A stretch of DNA of 64,000 nt from Ignavibacteria bacterium (GTDB lineage: Bacteria > Bacteroidota > Ignavibacteria > Tepidaquicellales > Tepidaquicellaceae), in the NCBI GenBank assembly GCA_019187405.1, contig JABAQZ010000008.1:62001-126000 (forward strand). The letters are read 5' to 3'. The notes below the pieces were generated by a model that saw only the letters and a program-made list of their open reading frames with translations, did no database searches and was not told the DNA's origin. The stretch's first letter is position 1, and each line of letters opens with the position of its first letter. Positions 1 to 8,856 of this stretch are shown here, in pieces. Position numbers and translations under genes: made by a program.

Positions 1-902
1 TTGTTAATTCCCAATGGCTTGGCTGCATCATTGGTAGAAAGATCAACTCTCATTAATGAAAACAAGCTGTCAGCAATGTAAATCGTACCATGAAGTAGCG
101 GACGGCTCTCCGTTTTATTTATTACTTTTATTTTGAATATTCTTGTGGAATCTATGGATGTAGTTCCTTCAAGTCTGTATTCATAATTGCCAAATGCATC
201 ATCAGCCAAAGGTGCCGGTATGGTGAATTCCTGTAAATCTATATCTTCATCATAAAAATTCAAGATTAATGGCAGGGCAAATCCTCTTGCAATGTTTGCC
301 GTTTCTTTTTTAGCAGTTACTATCTGCTTCTCGAGATTGGGTTTTTTGAAATAACCTTTTGTTTCGGATTCCAGAATTCCGAAAATCGGAATCTTTTTTT
401 TTCCTGATGTGTCTCTTGGAATTTCTTTTCCGGGAATTATGCTTCTATTTGATCGGATGATAAATTTCGAGTAAGCATCATATTCATATTCATTAAGAGT
501 GCTTTTAAATTTTTTTTTGTATCTAATTGCCTTGCGTATGATTTCGTAAGCCGGATCTTCGCCGAATACATCAATCTGCTCCGTCAGAATTTCGGATGGC
601 TTTAAGAAAATATCCCTGACAATGCTGCTGTCTTCGAGATAGAAGTAAGATGTATCCGTAAAATATCCAATGTAAGAAAATATCAGTTTGTAACTTCCCG
701 GCTTTAATCTCACGAAAAATTTTCCGTCTTTTCCTCCGGTCGTACCAAAAGAAGTATCGGCGACCTTTACGGTTACAAACTCAAGCGGCTTGTTTGTCTT
801 CGCATCTCTGATTGATCCGCTGATTTCAAAAGTTTGGCAAATACCGGCACATGCAAAAAATATCTGTAAGGTTAAAAAGCGAATGAAAAATTTTTTATTC
901 AT
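1..902 (-). CDS. Carboxypeptidase-regulatory-like / DUF5686 protein (partial, C-terminus missing)
   Basis: The minus-strand reading frame is open from an ATG at 902 to the left edge, so about 300 N-terminal residues are visible. It begins with a signal peptide (basic MNKKFF, then a hydrophobic stretch ending near CQT). Next comes a carboxypeptidase-regulatory-like beta-sandwich, with the typical GSIRDAKTNKPLEFVTVKV start and a GTTGGKDGKFF turn, at about residues 25-100. A region resembling the DUF5686 family follows (EIIRKAIRYKKKFKSTLNEY). Such proteins are common in Bacteroidota envelopes and resemble the N-terminal half of TonB-associated outer-membrane proteins; their biochemical role is not known. 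It lies 7 bases after rsmG on the same strand, so the two are probably co-transcribed. The family call is from visible motifs only. Confidence 0.75.
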   Translation of the reverse strand, partial: MNKKFFIRFLTLQIFFACAGICQTFEISGSIRDAKTNKPLEFVTVKVADTSFGTTGGKDGKFFVRLKPGSYKLIFSYIGYFTDTSYFYLEDSSIVRDIFLKPSEILTEQIDVFGEDPAYEIIRKAIRYKKKFKSTLNEYEYDAYSKFIIRSNRSIIPGKEIPRDTSGKKKIPIFGILESETKGYFKKPNLEKQIVTAKKETANIARGFALPLILNFYDEDIDLQEFTIPAPLADDAFGNYEYRLEGTTSIDSTRIFKIKVINKTESRPLLHGTIYIADSLFSLMRVDLSTNDAAKPLGIN

Positions 903-909
903 AATCAGT

Positions 910-1554
910 TTAAAAATTATTTCTGAGTACTGCTAATTTTTTATCTTCGATTTTATACATTGCATCGAAATCATAATTTATTATTTCAACTGATGGAGGT
1001 TTCCTTAATTTTTTTAATTCGGACAGCTCACTGCATAAGTCTCCGCCTTTTATACACAATATTTCACCTTCAGGATTCAGAAAATTCTTTCCCCATTCGA
1101 ATAAATTTTTTAAAGGAGCTACAGCTTTGGAAATTACATAGTCAAATTTATTTTTGTAAAAATCTGATTCAGACAGCTCTTCAGCTCTTCCGCATAAGAT
1201 TTCGGCATTATTAAGATTTAATCCGTTAACTATTTCATTTAATGCGTTTGTCTTTTTTTTAATTGAATCAATCATTGTAATATAACTTTCGGGAAACAAT
1301 ATTTTCAAAGGAATTCCCGGAAAACCTCCTCCTGTACCCAAATCCAAAATGAGACACCCTTTGCGAAGTTTAAAATTTTTTAAAAAGAAAACTGAGTTTA
1401 AAATGTGATCTTCAATTGTTTTACTTTTACGTGAAACCAGATTTACTGTTTTGTTTTTTTCCAGAAGCAATTTCTCATACTGAATAAACTTATTCATGTA
1501 TAAATCAGGATCAAGATTTAATTCGCTCTTTAAAAATAATTTCAGGAGTTTCAT
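910..1554 (-). CDS. rsmG: 16S rRNA (guanine-527-N7)-methyltransferase RsmG
   Basis: Cytoplasmic SAM-dependent methyltransferase that modifies G527 of 16S rRNA. The class I SAM-binding motif LDLGTGGGFPGIPLKILFP is clear, followed by the acidic end of strand 2 (MIDSIKKK), the GRAEEL segment and the ISKAVAPL motif typical of RsmG/GidB. At about 214 residues it has the usual family length. I chose the ATG at 1554 because MKLLKLFLKSELNLD matches the family N-terminus; a TTG three codons upstream (1563) is possible. It is the first gene of a short minus-strand unit leading into the DUF5686 gene and is divergent from the M16 peptidase gene. Confidence 0.95.
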   Translation of the reverse strand: MKLLKLFLKSELNLDPDLYMNKFIQYEKLLLEKNKTVNLVSRKSKTIEDHILNSVFFLKNFKLRKGCLILDLGTGGGFPGIPLKILFPESYITMIDSIKKKTNALNEIVNGLNLNNAEILCGRAEELSESDFYKNKFDYVISKAVAPLKNLFEWGKNFLNPEGEILCIKGGDLCSELSELKKLRKPPSVEIINYDFDAMYKIEDKKLAVLRNNF

Positions 1555-1685
1555 TGACTGCAAGATAACAAAGCTCGATATACTTTTAATGAGAAAAATT
1601 AATTCACGATATGCCGAAAGGTTTTTTTAATCCTGACATTTATTTCAGGAAAAAACTTGATATATGAATTTTAATATCTGAAACT

Positions 1686-1693
1686 TAAATTTG
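1686..1693 (+). promoter_or_regulatory. Putative -7 promoter element TAAATTTG
   Basis: The octamer TAAATTTG fits the Bacteroidota -7 consensus TAnnTTTG and lies 48 bases before the preferred ATG of the M16 peptidase. No TTG element is found at the ideal 19-21 base spacing (nearest TTG at 1657), so the call is moderate. It argues against the in-frame TTG at 1691 being the start codon, since that would lie inside the promoter. Confidence 0.45.
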
Positions 1694-1741
1694 TACACAA
1701 ACAGTTGCTTTTTCGTATTTAATAAAAAATCTAATTATCCG

Positions 1742-4696
1742 ATGAAAAATTTCAGAAATATCAAAAGAAATATATGTATCGCTCTGATTTTTGCATTATC
1801 TGTTTTGATAAACATATCATCAGCTTATGCTCAGCAGGTAAAGTTTATCAATGACGGCAGGTATCTTTATCAGACTGTTGAAAATGACCCGCTTAAAACC
1901 AGAATTTATACGCTTGAAAACGGATTGAAAGTATATTTGACGGTCAATAAATCCGAGCCAAGAATTCAAACTTACATTGCCGTTGCCACAGGCAGTAAAA
2001 ATGATCCTCATGATGCACAAGGTCTTTCGCATTATCTCGAGCACATGCTTTTTAAAGGGACGGATAAATTTGGAACAGTAAATTACGAAAAGGAAAAACC
2101 ATACATTGATTCCATCATCGCATTGTATGACATTAGAAAAAAATCCAAGAATGAAGAAGAGCGTAAAATGATTTACAAAGAAATCGACAGACTGTCCGGT
2201 ATTGCATCTGAATTTGCTATTGCAAATGAGTACGATCAAATGATGTCAGGAATCGGTGCTCAAGGAACAAATGCTTATACTTCACTCGAACAGACAGTAT
2301 ATATAGAAAACATTCCTTCAAACCAGTTGAAAAAATGGCTGGAGATTGAATCGGAAAGATTCAGAAATCCCGTCATGAGACTTTTTCATACCGAGCTTGA
2401 AGCAGTTTACGAGGAAAAAAATATGAGTCTTGACAACGATAATTCAAAAGTGTGGGAAGCATTTTATGCAGGACTTTTTCCTACGCATACTTACGGAACG
2501 CAGACAACCTTAGGCAGCATCGAACAGCTGAAGAATCCGTCAATTCAGACAATCATAGATTATTACTATGAAAATTACGTTCCCGGGAATATGGCGATCT
2601 GTCTGTCAGGCGATCTTGATCCGGATGCAGCCATTAAGCTTATTGACGAGTATTTCGGAAAATTCAGCGGTAAGAAAACCAAAGAATTTGTTCCACCCGT
2701 AGAAGCACCAATAACATCTCCCGTTGTGAAGAATGTTTACGGACCTTCACCTGAATTTGTAAGATTTGGGTACAGGGTAGGAGGAGCAAATACAGGTGAT
2801 GCAGATTTAATTGCAATACTGGAAAACATATTAAGCAACGGTACTGCAGGGCTGATTGATCTTAACATAAATCAGGAACAGAAAGTAATTGACGCATATG
2901 CGTCAACTGATGTCAACAAGGATTATTCCGTAATATTTTTCGGAGGGAAGCCAAAAGAAAATCAAACTCTGGAAGAAATCAGAGATCTGATCCTCGGACA
3001 GATTGAGCTCGTTAAAGAAGGAAAATTTCCCGACTGGCTTATTCCTGCGATTATCTCAAACTTTAAACTTAACCGGTTAAGAGCATACGAGCGAAATAAT
3101 GAGAGAGCTCACGAATTTGTAACTGCTTTTTCGTTGGGAATTCCTTGGGAAAATTACATCGGCAATATTGACAGAATGTCAAAAATTACAAAAGATGATA
3201 TTATTAGGTTCACTAAGGAAAATCTCAATGATAATTACGTTATTGTGTACAAGAGAACCGGCGAAGACACGACAATAAAAAAAATTGTCAAACCGGAAAT
3301 TACTCCAGTTAACATAAACAGAGTAGATAAATCTGAATTTCTAAAGCAGATTGAAAGTCAGACAGTAGAAGAAATTCAGCCGGAGTTTATAGATTTTAAA
3401 AAAGAAATCTCTTCCTTTAATATCAAGAACAACATTCCGGTAAATTATGTAAAAAATCTTGATAATGATTTGTACTCATTGAACTTTGTAATTTACTTCG
3501 GTACTAATAACAATAAAAAACTTAAACTTGCAATAGATTATTTAAAGTATCTTGGTACTGAAAAGATTTCGCCAGTCCGGCTGAAAGAAGAATTTTACAA
3601 ACTTGCCGGTTCATTTGATGTCAATGTCGATGAAGATGAAACTTACATTAGCCTTTCAGGTTTGAATGAAAATCTTGAAAAGTCGCTGCAGCTGCTTGAA
3701 GAATTAATTTCCAGTCCGGCAGCTGATGAAGAAGCTTTAAATAACTTGGTTGACGATATTATTAAGCAAAGACAAGATGCAAAACTTTCAAAGAATGTCA
3801 TTATGTGGAGTGCAATGGTAAATTATGCAAAATTCGGAAAGGAGAATCCTTTTACATACAGACTCTCGGAAAAAGAATTGAGAGAAATTAAAGCATCTGA
3901 ACTTATCGAGATCATCAGAAATATTTTTACTTATAAGCAAAAAGTTTTGTATTATGGTCCGTCAGGTACTGACGAATTGTCCGGTGTTCTTGACAGAGTT
4001 CATAACACTCCTGCAGATCTTAAATCCGCTGAAAGGGAAGTTTTGTTTAAAGAAAAGGATAATATCGAAAACGAAGTATATGTTGTAAATTATGATATGC
4101 AGCAGGCAGAGATACTCATGGTTTCAAAAAGTGATTATCCAGATAAGAAAAAATTTCCCGTAATATATCTTTTCAATGAATATTTTGGCGGTGGCATGCA
4201 GTCTATTGTATTTCAGGAAATGCGAGAATCAAAAGCTCTTGCTTACTCAGCATTTTCAAATTATCAGATAGCTTACAAAAAAGATAAACCCGATTACATT
4301 GTCGCATATATTGGTACACAGGCTGATAAGCTGTCTGAAGCCATGTCCGGAATGAAGTTGCTTCTGGATGATATGCCTGCAGCGGAAAAAACTTTTGAAA
4401 ATTCAAAAAATCTTTTGAAGCAGCAGTTTCAGACTGACAGAATATCAAGATCGGCAATTCTGAATCAGTTTGAATACAACAATAAACTCGGGATTGACTA
4501 TGATTTCAGAAAAGATATTTATGAACAAATCCCATCCATCAGCTTAAATGACATCAGCGATTTTCACAAGAAATATTTTAATAACAAGAAATATACGACG
4601 CTTGTGCTTGGTGATATCAAAAAGCTGGACATGAAATTACTTGAACAATACGGGAAAGTAAAAGTATTAACCTTAGAAGAAATTTTCGGATACTGA
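1742..4696 (+). CDS. M16 family zinc metallopeptidase (exported, two-domain)
   Basis: Exported pitrilysin-family peptidase of about 984 residues. From the ATG at 1742 it starts with a clear signal peptide (MKNFRNIKRN, a hydrophobic core, then SSAYAQQ). The inverted zinc motif HxxEH is present as HYLEH at about residues 97-101, with the downstream glutamate in ELEAVYEEKN. Two M16 modules follow, an active N-terminal half and an inactive C-terminal half. The C-terminal half has the substrate-binding region FGGGMQSIVFQEMRESKALAYSA. The reading frame extends back to a TTG at 1691, but that adds residues in front of the signal peptide and overlaps a promoter-like octamer, so I reject it. The substrate is unknown; family members degrade peptides in the periplasm. 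Confidence 0.93.
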   Translation: MKNFRNIKRNICIALIFALSVLINISSAYAQQVKFINDGRYLYQTVENDPLKTRIYTLENGLKVYLTVNKSEPRIQTYIAVATGSKNDPHDAQGLSHYLEHMLFKGTDKFGTVNYEKEKPYIDSIIALYDIRKKSKNEEERKMIYKEIDRLSGIASEFAIANEYDQMMSGIGAQGTNAYTSLEQTVYIENIPSNQLKKWLEIESERFRNPVMRLFHTELEAVYEEKNMSLDNDNSKVWEAFYAGLFPTHTYGTQTTLGSIEQLKNPSIQTIIDYYYENYVPGNMAICLSGDLDPDAAIKLIDEYFGKFSGKKTKEFVPPVEAPITSPVVKNVYGPSPEFVRFGYRVGGANTGDADLIAILENILSNGTAGLIDLNINQEQKVIDAYASTDVNKDYSVIFFGGKPKENQTLEEIRDLILGQIELVKEGKFPDWLIPAIISNFKLNRLRAYERNNERAHEFVTAFSLGIPWENYIGNIDRMSKITKDDIIRFTKENLNDNYVIVYKRTGEDTTIKKIVKPEITPVNINRVDKSEFLKQIESQTVEEIQPEFIDFKKEISSFNIKNNIPVNYVKNLDNDLYSLNFVIYFGTNNNKKLKLAIDYLKYLGTEKISPVRLKEEFYKLAGSFDVNVDEDETYISLSGLNENLEKSLQLLEELISSPAADEEALNNLVDDIIKQRQDAKLSKNVIMWSAMVNYAKFGKENPFTYRLSEKELREIKASELIEIIRNIFTYKQKVLYYGPSGTDELSGVLDRVHNTPADLKSAEREVLFKEKDNIENEVYVVNYDMQQAEILMVSKSDYPDKKKFPVIYLFNEYFGGGMQSIVFQEMRESKALAYSAFSNYQIAYKKDKPDYIVAYIGTQADKLSEAMSGMKLLLDDMPAAEKTFENSKNLLKQQFQTDRISRSAILNQFEYNNKLGIDYDFRKDIYEQIPSISLNDISDFHKKYFNNKKYTTLVLGDIKKLDMKLLEQYGKVKVLTLEEIFGY

Positions 4697-4707
4697 TTTA
4701 TTTAAAA

Positions 4708-5307
4708 TCAGAAATTCACATTAAAGCCCACTGACTGTTTTTTTCCGGACAGGCTGATTTTTAATTTATCGCTGACATCAAAGTCATACAGCTGTGCATC
4801 TACATAAGCATCAATCAGATTTACTACATATAAAATCACGGAATAAATTATAAAATCATCTCTCTGGTCTCTATAAAAATCCCTAAGACTTTTTGTGTAT
4901 AAATCACCTTCAGGATTTTCCGGGGTTTGTGAGTTTGAATACTGCTCTTTGTAATCGAGATATGAATTATTGTTTTTAACAAGCTCATATACAAAGTATC
5001 CGCCTAAGCCGAGTATAACGGGAATTTTCCAGTAGGATTCATTATAATATTGTCCGGCTCCGGGAAGTATTGCAGAAAATCCTACTGCTTTCCAAGGGTC
5101 CTTTTTCATGGTAAAGGATTTTTTTACGGACTGTTTGTTTTTTACAGAATCAGAAATCAAACTAAGATTGCTGAAGTTTTCAGGCAAAGCATTAAACGAC
5201 TGTGCAAAAGAATTTTGGTAAAGAATCAGGCATAAAAATAAAGAAGCACCGGGAAAATACTTCACGGTGCCTGAAAATTTATTTATTGCTTTATAAAAAA
5301 ATTTCAC
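4708..5307 (-). CDS. DUF5683 domain-containing exported protein
   Basis: About 199 residues with a hydrophobic export signal near the N-terminus. The core matches the DUF5683 pattern: AVGFSAILPGAGQYYNESYWKIPVILGLGGYFVYEL, a YRDQRDDFIIY segment, then a second hydrophobic segment with NLIDAYVDAQLYDFDVS. The function of the family is unknown; it is common in Bacteroidota and probably membrane-associated through two hydrophobic segments. The start is GTG at 5307, three bases after the secG stop, so it is co-transcribed with secG. An ATG two bases earlier is immediately followed by a stop in its own frame and cannot be used. It converges on the M16 gene with only 11 bases between their stops. Confidence 0.82.
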   Translation of the reverse strand: MKFFYKAINKFSGTVKYFPGASLFLCLILYQNSFAQSFNALPENFSNLSLISDSVKNKQSVKKSFTMKKDPWKAVGFSAILPGAGQYYNESYWKIPVILGLGGYFVYELVKNNNSYLDYKEQYSNSQTPENPEGDLYTKSLRDFYRDQRDDFIIYSVILYVVNLIDAYVDAQLYDFDVSDKLKISLSGKKQSVGFNVNF

Positions 5308-5310
5308 ATT

Positions 5311-5748
5311 TTATTTATCTAAAGGAGCTACTTCAGAAGGTTGTTTTTCGTTTTCTAATTCCTTCTTTTCCGAACCTTTATCGTTTTGCTGATTCTCAAC
5401 CGGTGGAGGAGTATTTTGCGGAGGAGTATTCTCAGTCGGCGGAATCGTATTCGGCGGAAGCGATTGTTGCTGCTGCTGTCCGGCATTTTTCTGAATTATT
5501 GATTCGTTAAGACTTTCGTCACTGCCGATAAGAAGATTAACCGCGATACAGCCGACTATCAAAACTGCTGCAAGCACTGTTGTTGATTTAGAAAGCAGAT
5601 CTGAAGTCCTTCTGACTCCAAATGCCATAGTAACGCTTGAGCCTCCGATTGTTCCTGCAAGACCGTTTCCTTTGGATGACTGCAGTAATACAACGCCCAT
5701 TAACACGATGGAAACTATTACAAGCAATATTATTAATAATGTAATCAT
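5311..5748 (-). CDS. secG: Preprotein translocase subunit SecG
   Basis: Small inner-membrane subunit of SecYEG. It has two transmembrane segments, an N-terminal helix starting MITLLIILLVIVSIVLMGVV and a second at about residues 58-74. They are linked by the conserved QSSKGNGLAG and AFGVRRTSDLLSKST segment. The roughly 70-residue C-terminal tail is rich in Q, P, N and E (GQQQQQSLPPN and later), as in many Bacteroidota SecG proteins, and makes it longer than the 70-110 residues of E. coli-like SecG. It leads the pair secG-DUF5683. Confidence 0.93.
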   Translation of the reverse strand: MITLLIILLVIVSIVLMGVVLLQSSKGNGLAGTIGGSSVTMAFGVRRTSDLLSKSTTVLAAVLIVGCIAVNLLIGSDESLNESIIQKNAGQQQQQSLPPNTIPPTENTPPQNTPPPVENQQNDKGSEKKELENEKQPSEVAPLDK

Positions 5749-5953
5749 AGTGGCACTAATTTAAATCAAGAGCTTTTTAATTACAAGTCACTTAAAACAT
5801 CAATTGTAAATCGAAAAATTAAATTTTGTAATAGAATTTCTTTTTTACAAAATCAAGAAAGTTTTTAATTCAATTGTAAAATTTTTGAGATTAATTTCAA
5901 AGAAAAAGTAAATATTTTCAGCATAATAAAAAATCAGATTTTAAATTTAAAAA

Positions 5954-6325
5954 ATGGATAAATCGATTTCGGCTAAAATGCTCGTTACAAGCGGTATTTC
6001 GGGATTAATAGGTGTTGCCGCAGGTGCATTCGGAAGTCATATTTTAAAAGGTCATCTGTCAGCTGAAATGCTGGAAATTTTTAAAACAGGAGTATTATAT
6101 CAGCTGATACATTCGGTTGTAATATTTGCAATTTCAGTCAGCGGAATTCAAAGATTGACTAAAGCATCCTTGTTTTTTGCCGCAGGAATAGTATTATTTT
6201 CATTTTCACTTTATGCTTATTCATTAACATCAATTAAATTTATAACCATGATAACACCTCTGGGAGGAATATCTTTTCTTGCAGGCTGGCTTATGTTAAT
6301 TATTAATGGGATTAAGTCGAATTAA
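5954..6325 (+). CDS. DUF423 family small membrane protein
   Basis: 123 residues with four predicted transmembrane helices. The signature GVAAGAFGSHILKGHL, followed by a YQLIHSVVIFAIS segment and the C-terminal TPLGGISFLAGWLML, is characteristic of DUF423 (YgdD-like) proteins. The function is unknown. The gene stands between the secG unit on the opposite strand and aldehyde dehydrogenase, 41 bases before the latter. No clear Shine-Dalgarno sequence is present. Confidence 0.9.
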   Translation: MDKSISAKMLVTSGISGLIGVAAGAFGSHILKGHLSAEMLEIFKTGVLYQLIHSVVIFAISVSGIQRLTKASLFFAAGIVLFSFSLYAYSLTSIKFITMITPLGGISFLAGWLMLIINGIKSN

Positions 6326-6366
6326 TAAATTTATTTCAATACTAATTATTCATAGGAATAATTATT

Positions 6367-7803
6367 TTGAATAAAATGCTTATAGAGAAGTTTATTATTG
6401 GAAATGACTTTGAATCTTCTGATGAAGTTGCAGAGATAAAAAATCCATTCACGGGGAAAATTGTAAAAAGAGTTTACAGATCGGATTCAAGCCATATTGA
6501 GCGTTCATTGAATTATCTATCAGAAGTTTTTGCCAAATACAAAAATACTCCGGTTTATCTGAAAGCTGCTTTGCTTGAACGGATTTCGGATAAAATAAAA
6601 GAAAGAAGGGAAGAAATTTCTTTTCTTATTTCTCTTGAAACGGGTAAGCCGATAAAATATTCAAGAATTGAAGCTGACAGAGCTGTATTAACATTTAAGA
6701 CCGGAAGCGAGGAAGCAAAAAGAATCGAAGGAGAAGTCCTTTCGTTAGATCTAATGAAAGGCTCTGAAAACGTTAACGGTATTGTAAAAAGATTTCCGAT
6801 TGGCATAATTCTGGCAATTACACCGTGGAATTTTCCCGTAAATCTCGTGGCTCATAAGTTGTCTCCGGCTTTGGCTTCCGGAAACACAGTATTGCTTAAG
6901 CCTGCATCGGCATCGCTGAGCTGCGGTATTGAAATTGTAAAGATTATAAAAGAAAGTTGTGAAGAATTAAAATTAGATTATTGCCCGGTTAATGTAATAA
7001 CGTCTTCAGGCAGTGAAATAGAAAAGTATGTAAGCGATGATAGAATAAAAATGGTTAGCTTTACAGGCAGTTCGGATGTTGGCTGGAATTTGAAAAAAAA
7101 ACTAAACAGACAGAAAATATCTCTCGAGCTTGGAGGCAATGCTGCCGTCATAGTTGATGAAACAGCCGATATATTAGCTGCGGTAAAAAAAATTACAACC
7201 GGCGGTTTTTCGCAGGCAGGTCAGAGTTGTATATCCGTTCAGAGAGTTTTTGTACATAAGAATATTAGTTTTAAGTTTAAAGAAATATTAAAGGAAGAAA
7301 CACTGAAAATGAAAACGGGGGATCCCTTTGAAGATGATACGGAAGTATCGGCAATGATTACCGAAGATGATGCTGTAAAAATTGAAAGCTGGATCAATGA
7401 AGCTGTTAAAGGCGGAGCGGAAATTTTTACGGGAGGAAAAAGAAAAGAAGCATTGCTTGCGCCGACTATACTTTTAAAAACGGATAAAATGATGAAGGTT
7501 AATAACGATGAAGTGTTTGCGCCGCTGATTACGGTAACAGAATTTGATGATTTTAAAAATGCCGTTGAGTCGGTAAATGATTCAAGATACGGCTTACAGG
7601 CAGGTGTATTTACAAAGAACATTGACAATGCATTTTATGCATTTAATAATATCGAAACCGGAGGAGTAATAATTAATAATGTATCCTCTTTTCGGATGGA
7701 TGTCATGCCTTATGGCGGCGTAAAGGATTCAGGTAATTCGAGAGAAGGAATAAAGTATGCAATTGAAGAGATGACAGAACGGAAAGTATTAGTATTATGC
7801 TGA
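6367..7803 (+). CDS. NAD(P)-dependent aldehyde dehydrogenase
   Basis: Cytoplasmic oxidoreductase of the ALDH superfamily, 478 residues. Hallmarks are ITPWNFP with the oxyanion-hole Asn near residue 155, the FTGSSDVG cofactor loop, the general base Glu near 254 in LELGGNAA, and the catalytic Cys near 288 in QAGQSCIS. The set resembles the broad-specificity lactaldehyde / non-phosphorylating glyceraldehyde-3-phosphate branch, but the substrate cannot be fixed by eye. An AGGA at about 6354-6358 sits at good distance from a TTG at 6367; the ATG at 6376 is the alternative and lies rather far from it. The neighbours give no pathway context. Confidence 0.92.
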   Translation: MNKMLIEKFIIGNDFESSDEVAEIKNPFTGKIVKRVYRSDSSHIERSLNYLSEVFAKYKNTPVYLKAALLERISDKIKERREEISFLISLETGKPIKYSRIEADRAVLTFKTGSEEAKRIEGEVLSLDLMKGSENVNGIVKRFPIGIILAITPWNFPVNLVAHKLSPALASGNTVLLKPASASLSCGIEIVKIIKESCEELKLDYCPVNVITSSGSEIEKYVSDDRIKMVSFTGSSDVGWNLKKKLNRQKISLELGGNAAVIVDETADILAAVKKITTGGFSQAGQSCISVQRVFVHKNISFKFKEILKEETLKMKTGDPFEDDTEVSAMITEDDAVKIESWINEAVKGGAEIFTGGKRKEALLAPTILLKTDKMMKVNNDEVFAPLITVTEFDDFKNAVESVNDSRYGLQAGVFTKNIDNAFYAFNNIETGGVIINNVSSFRMDVMPYGGVKDSGNSREGIKYAIEEMTERKVLVLC

Positions 7804-7872
7804 TAAAAAATAAAAGTTATTAGTATTATAAAAATAATTGAATTTAAAAAGATCATTAAAGAAAATAATTGA

Positions 7873-8808
7873 ATGAATAAAGACAACAAGACAGTAGTTT
7901 TTGGAGGAACAGGAATGCTGGGAAGTTCAATCATCAGACAGCTGAGAAAAAAAGGATATGACAATATTCTTTTTCCTTCACGTAAAGAGGGATTTGATCT
8001 TCTCGAGAGAGAGTCAGTTGAGGATTTTTTCAAAAAAGAAAAACCCGATAATGTTTTCATGGTTGCGGGACTTGTAGGAGGAATCCTCGCAAACAATTCC
8101 CGGCAGGCAGATTTTTTGTATCAGAATGCATTGATGATATTGAATGTAATTGAAGGACTTAAAAATTATTCTCCGAAAGCAAAGCTTTTATATACAGGCT
8201 CTACTTGTATATATCCAAAAGAAAACCCACAGCCAATAAATGAAAACAGATTTATGACCGGACCTCTTGAAGAAACAAACAAAGGATATGCGGTGGCAAA
8301 GGGAATGGGAATTATTGCCTGCCAGCTTTACAGACAACAATACGGAATAAATGCCGTTGCCGCAATGCCGACGAATCTTTACGGACCGAATGATAATTAT
8401 GATCTGAATAATAGTCATTTTATAGCAGCAATGATTCAGAAGTTTGTCAATGCGCAGAGAGACGGAACGGAACTTGTGTTTTGGGGAAGCGGAAAGCCAA
8501 GGCGCGAAGCTCTGTATGTTGACGACTGCGCCGATGCCTGCATTTATCTGATGGAAAATTATGACAAGCCGGAGATAGTAAACATTGGAACAGGTTTTGA
8601 TTATTCAATCAGGGAATATATTGAAATAGCGGAGAAAGTTTTTGAATTTGACGGAGAGATAAAGTGGGATAAATCCAAGCCTGATGGGATGTATGAAAAA
8701 AGGACAGACATTGCTTATTTGAAAAGCATAATGCCCGAATATAATCCGAGACCTTTTGAAGACGGACTCAGAGAAGTATTAAAGATTGATTTTGGAGTTG
8801 AAGTTTAA
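7873..8808 (+). CDS. fcl: GDP-L-fucose synthase (GDP-4-keto-6-deoxymannose epimerase/reductase)
   Basis: Extended short-chain dehydrogenase of 311 residues that makes GDP-L-fucose from GDP-4-keto-6-deoxy-D-mannose, for surface polysaccharide. The N-terminal Rossmann motif is GGTGMLGSS. The family-specific run GSTCIYPK carries the catalytic Ser and Cys, followed by YAVAKGMG (Tyr-x3-Lys) and MPTNLYGPNDNYDLNNSHF with the catalytic His. VFWGSGKPRREALYVDDCAD is also typical of this enzyme. The usual partner, GDP-mannose 4,6-dehydratase (gmd), is not in the window. It precedes the glycyl-tRNA synthetase by about 48 bases. Confidence 0.92.
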   Translation: MNKDNKTVVFGGTGMLGSSIIRQLRKKGYDNILFPSRKEGFDLLERESVEDFFKKEKPDNVFMVAGLVGGILANNSRQADFLYQNALMILNVIEGLKNYSPKAKLLYTGSTCIYPKENPQPINENRFMTGPLEETNKGYAVAKGMGIIACQLYRQQYGINAVAAMPTNLYGPNDNYDLNNSHFIAAMIQKFVNAQRDGTELVFWGSGKPRREALYVDDCADACIYLMENYDKPEIVNIGTGFDYSIREYIEIAEKVFEFDGEIKWDKSKPDGMYEKRTDIAYLKSIMPEYNPRPFEDGLREVLKIDFGVEV

Positions 8809-8856
8809 TTAAAAGGTAATGATTTATAAAATTAATTTAAAAAGAATAACATATTA

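Noticed and set aside
960-1214. Plus-strand open frame opposite rsmG
   Set aside because: It is fully inside rsmG on the other strand and has no recognisable protein features.
1691-1741. TTG start giving 17 extra residues on the M16 peptidase
   Set aside because: It overlaps a TAAATTTG promoter element and would precede an intact signal peptide that begins at ATG 1742.
5202-5510. 102-codon plus-strand frame across DUF5683/secG
   Set aside because: It lies opposite two well-supported genes and has a composition of reversed low-complexity SecG tail.
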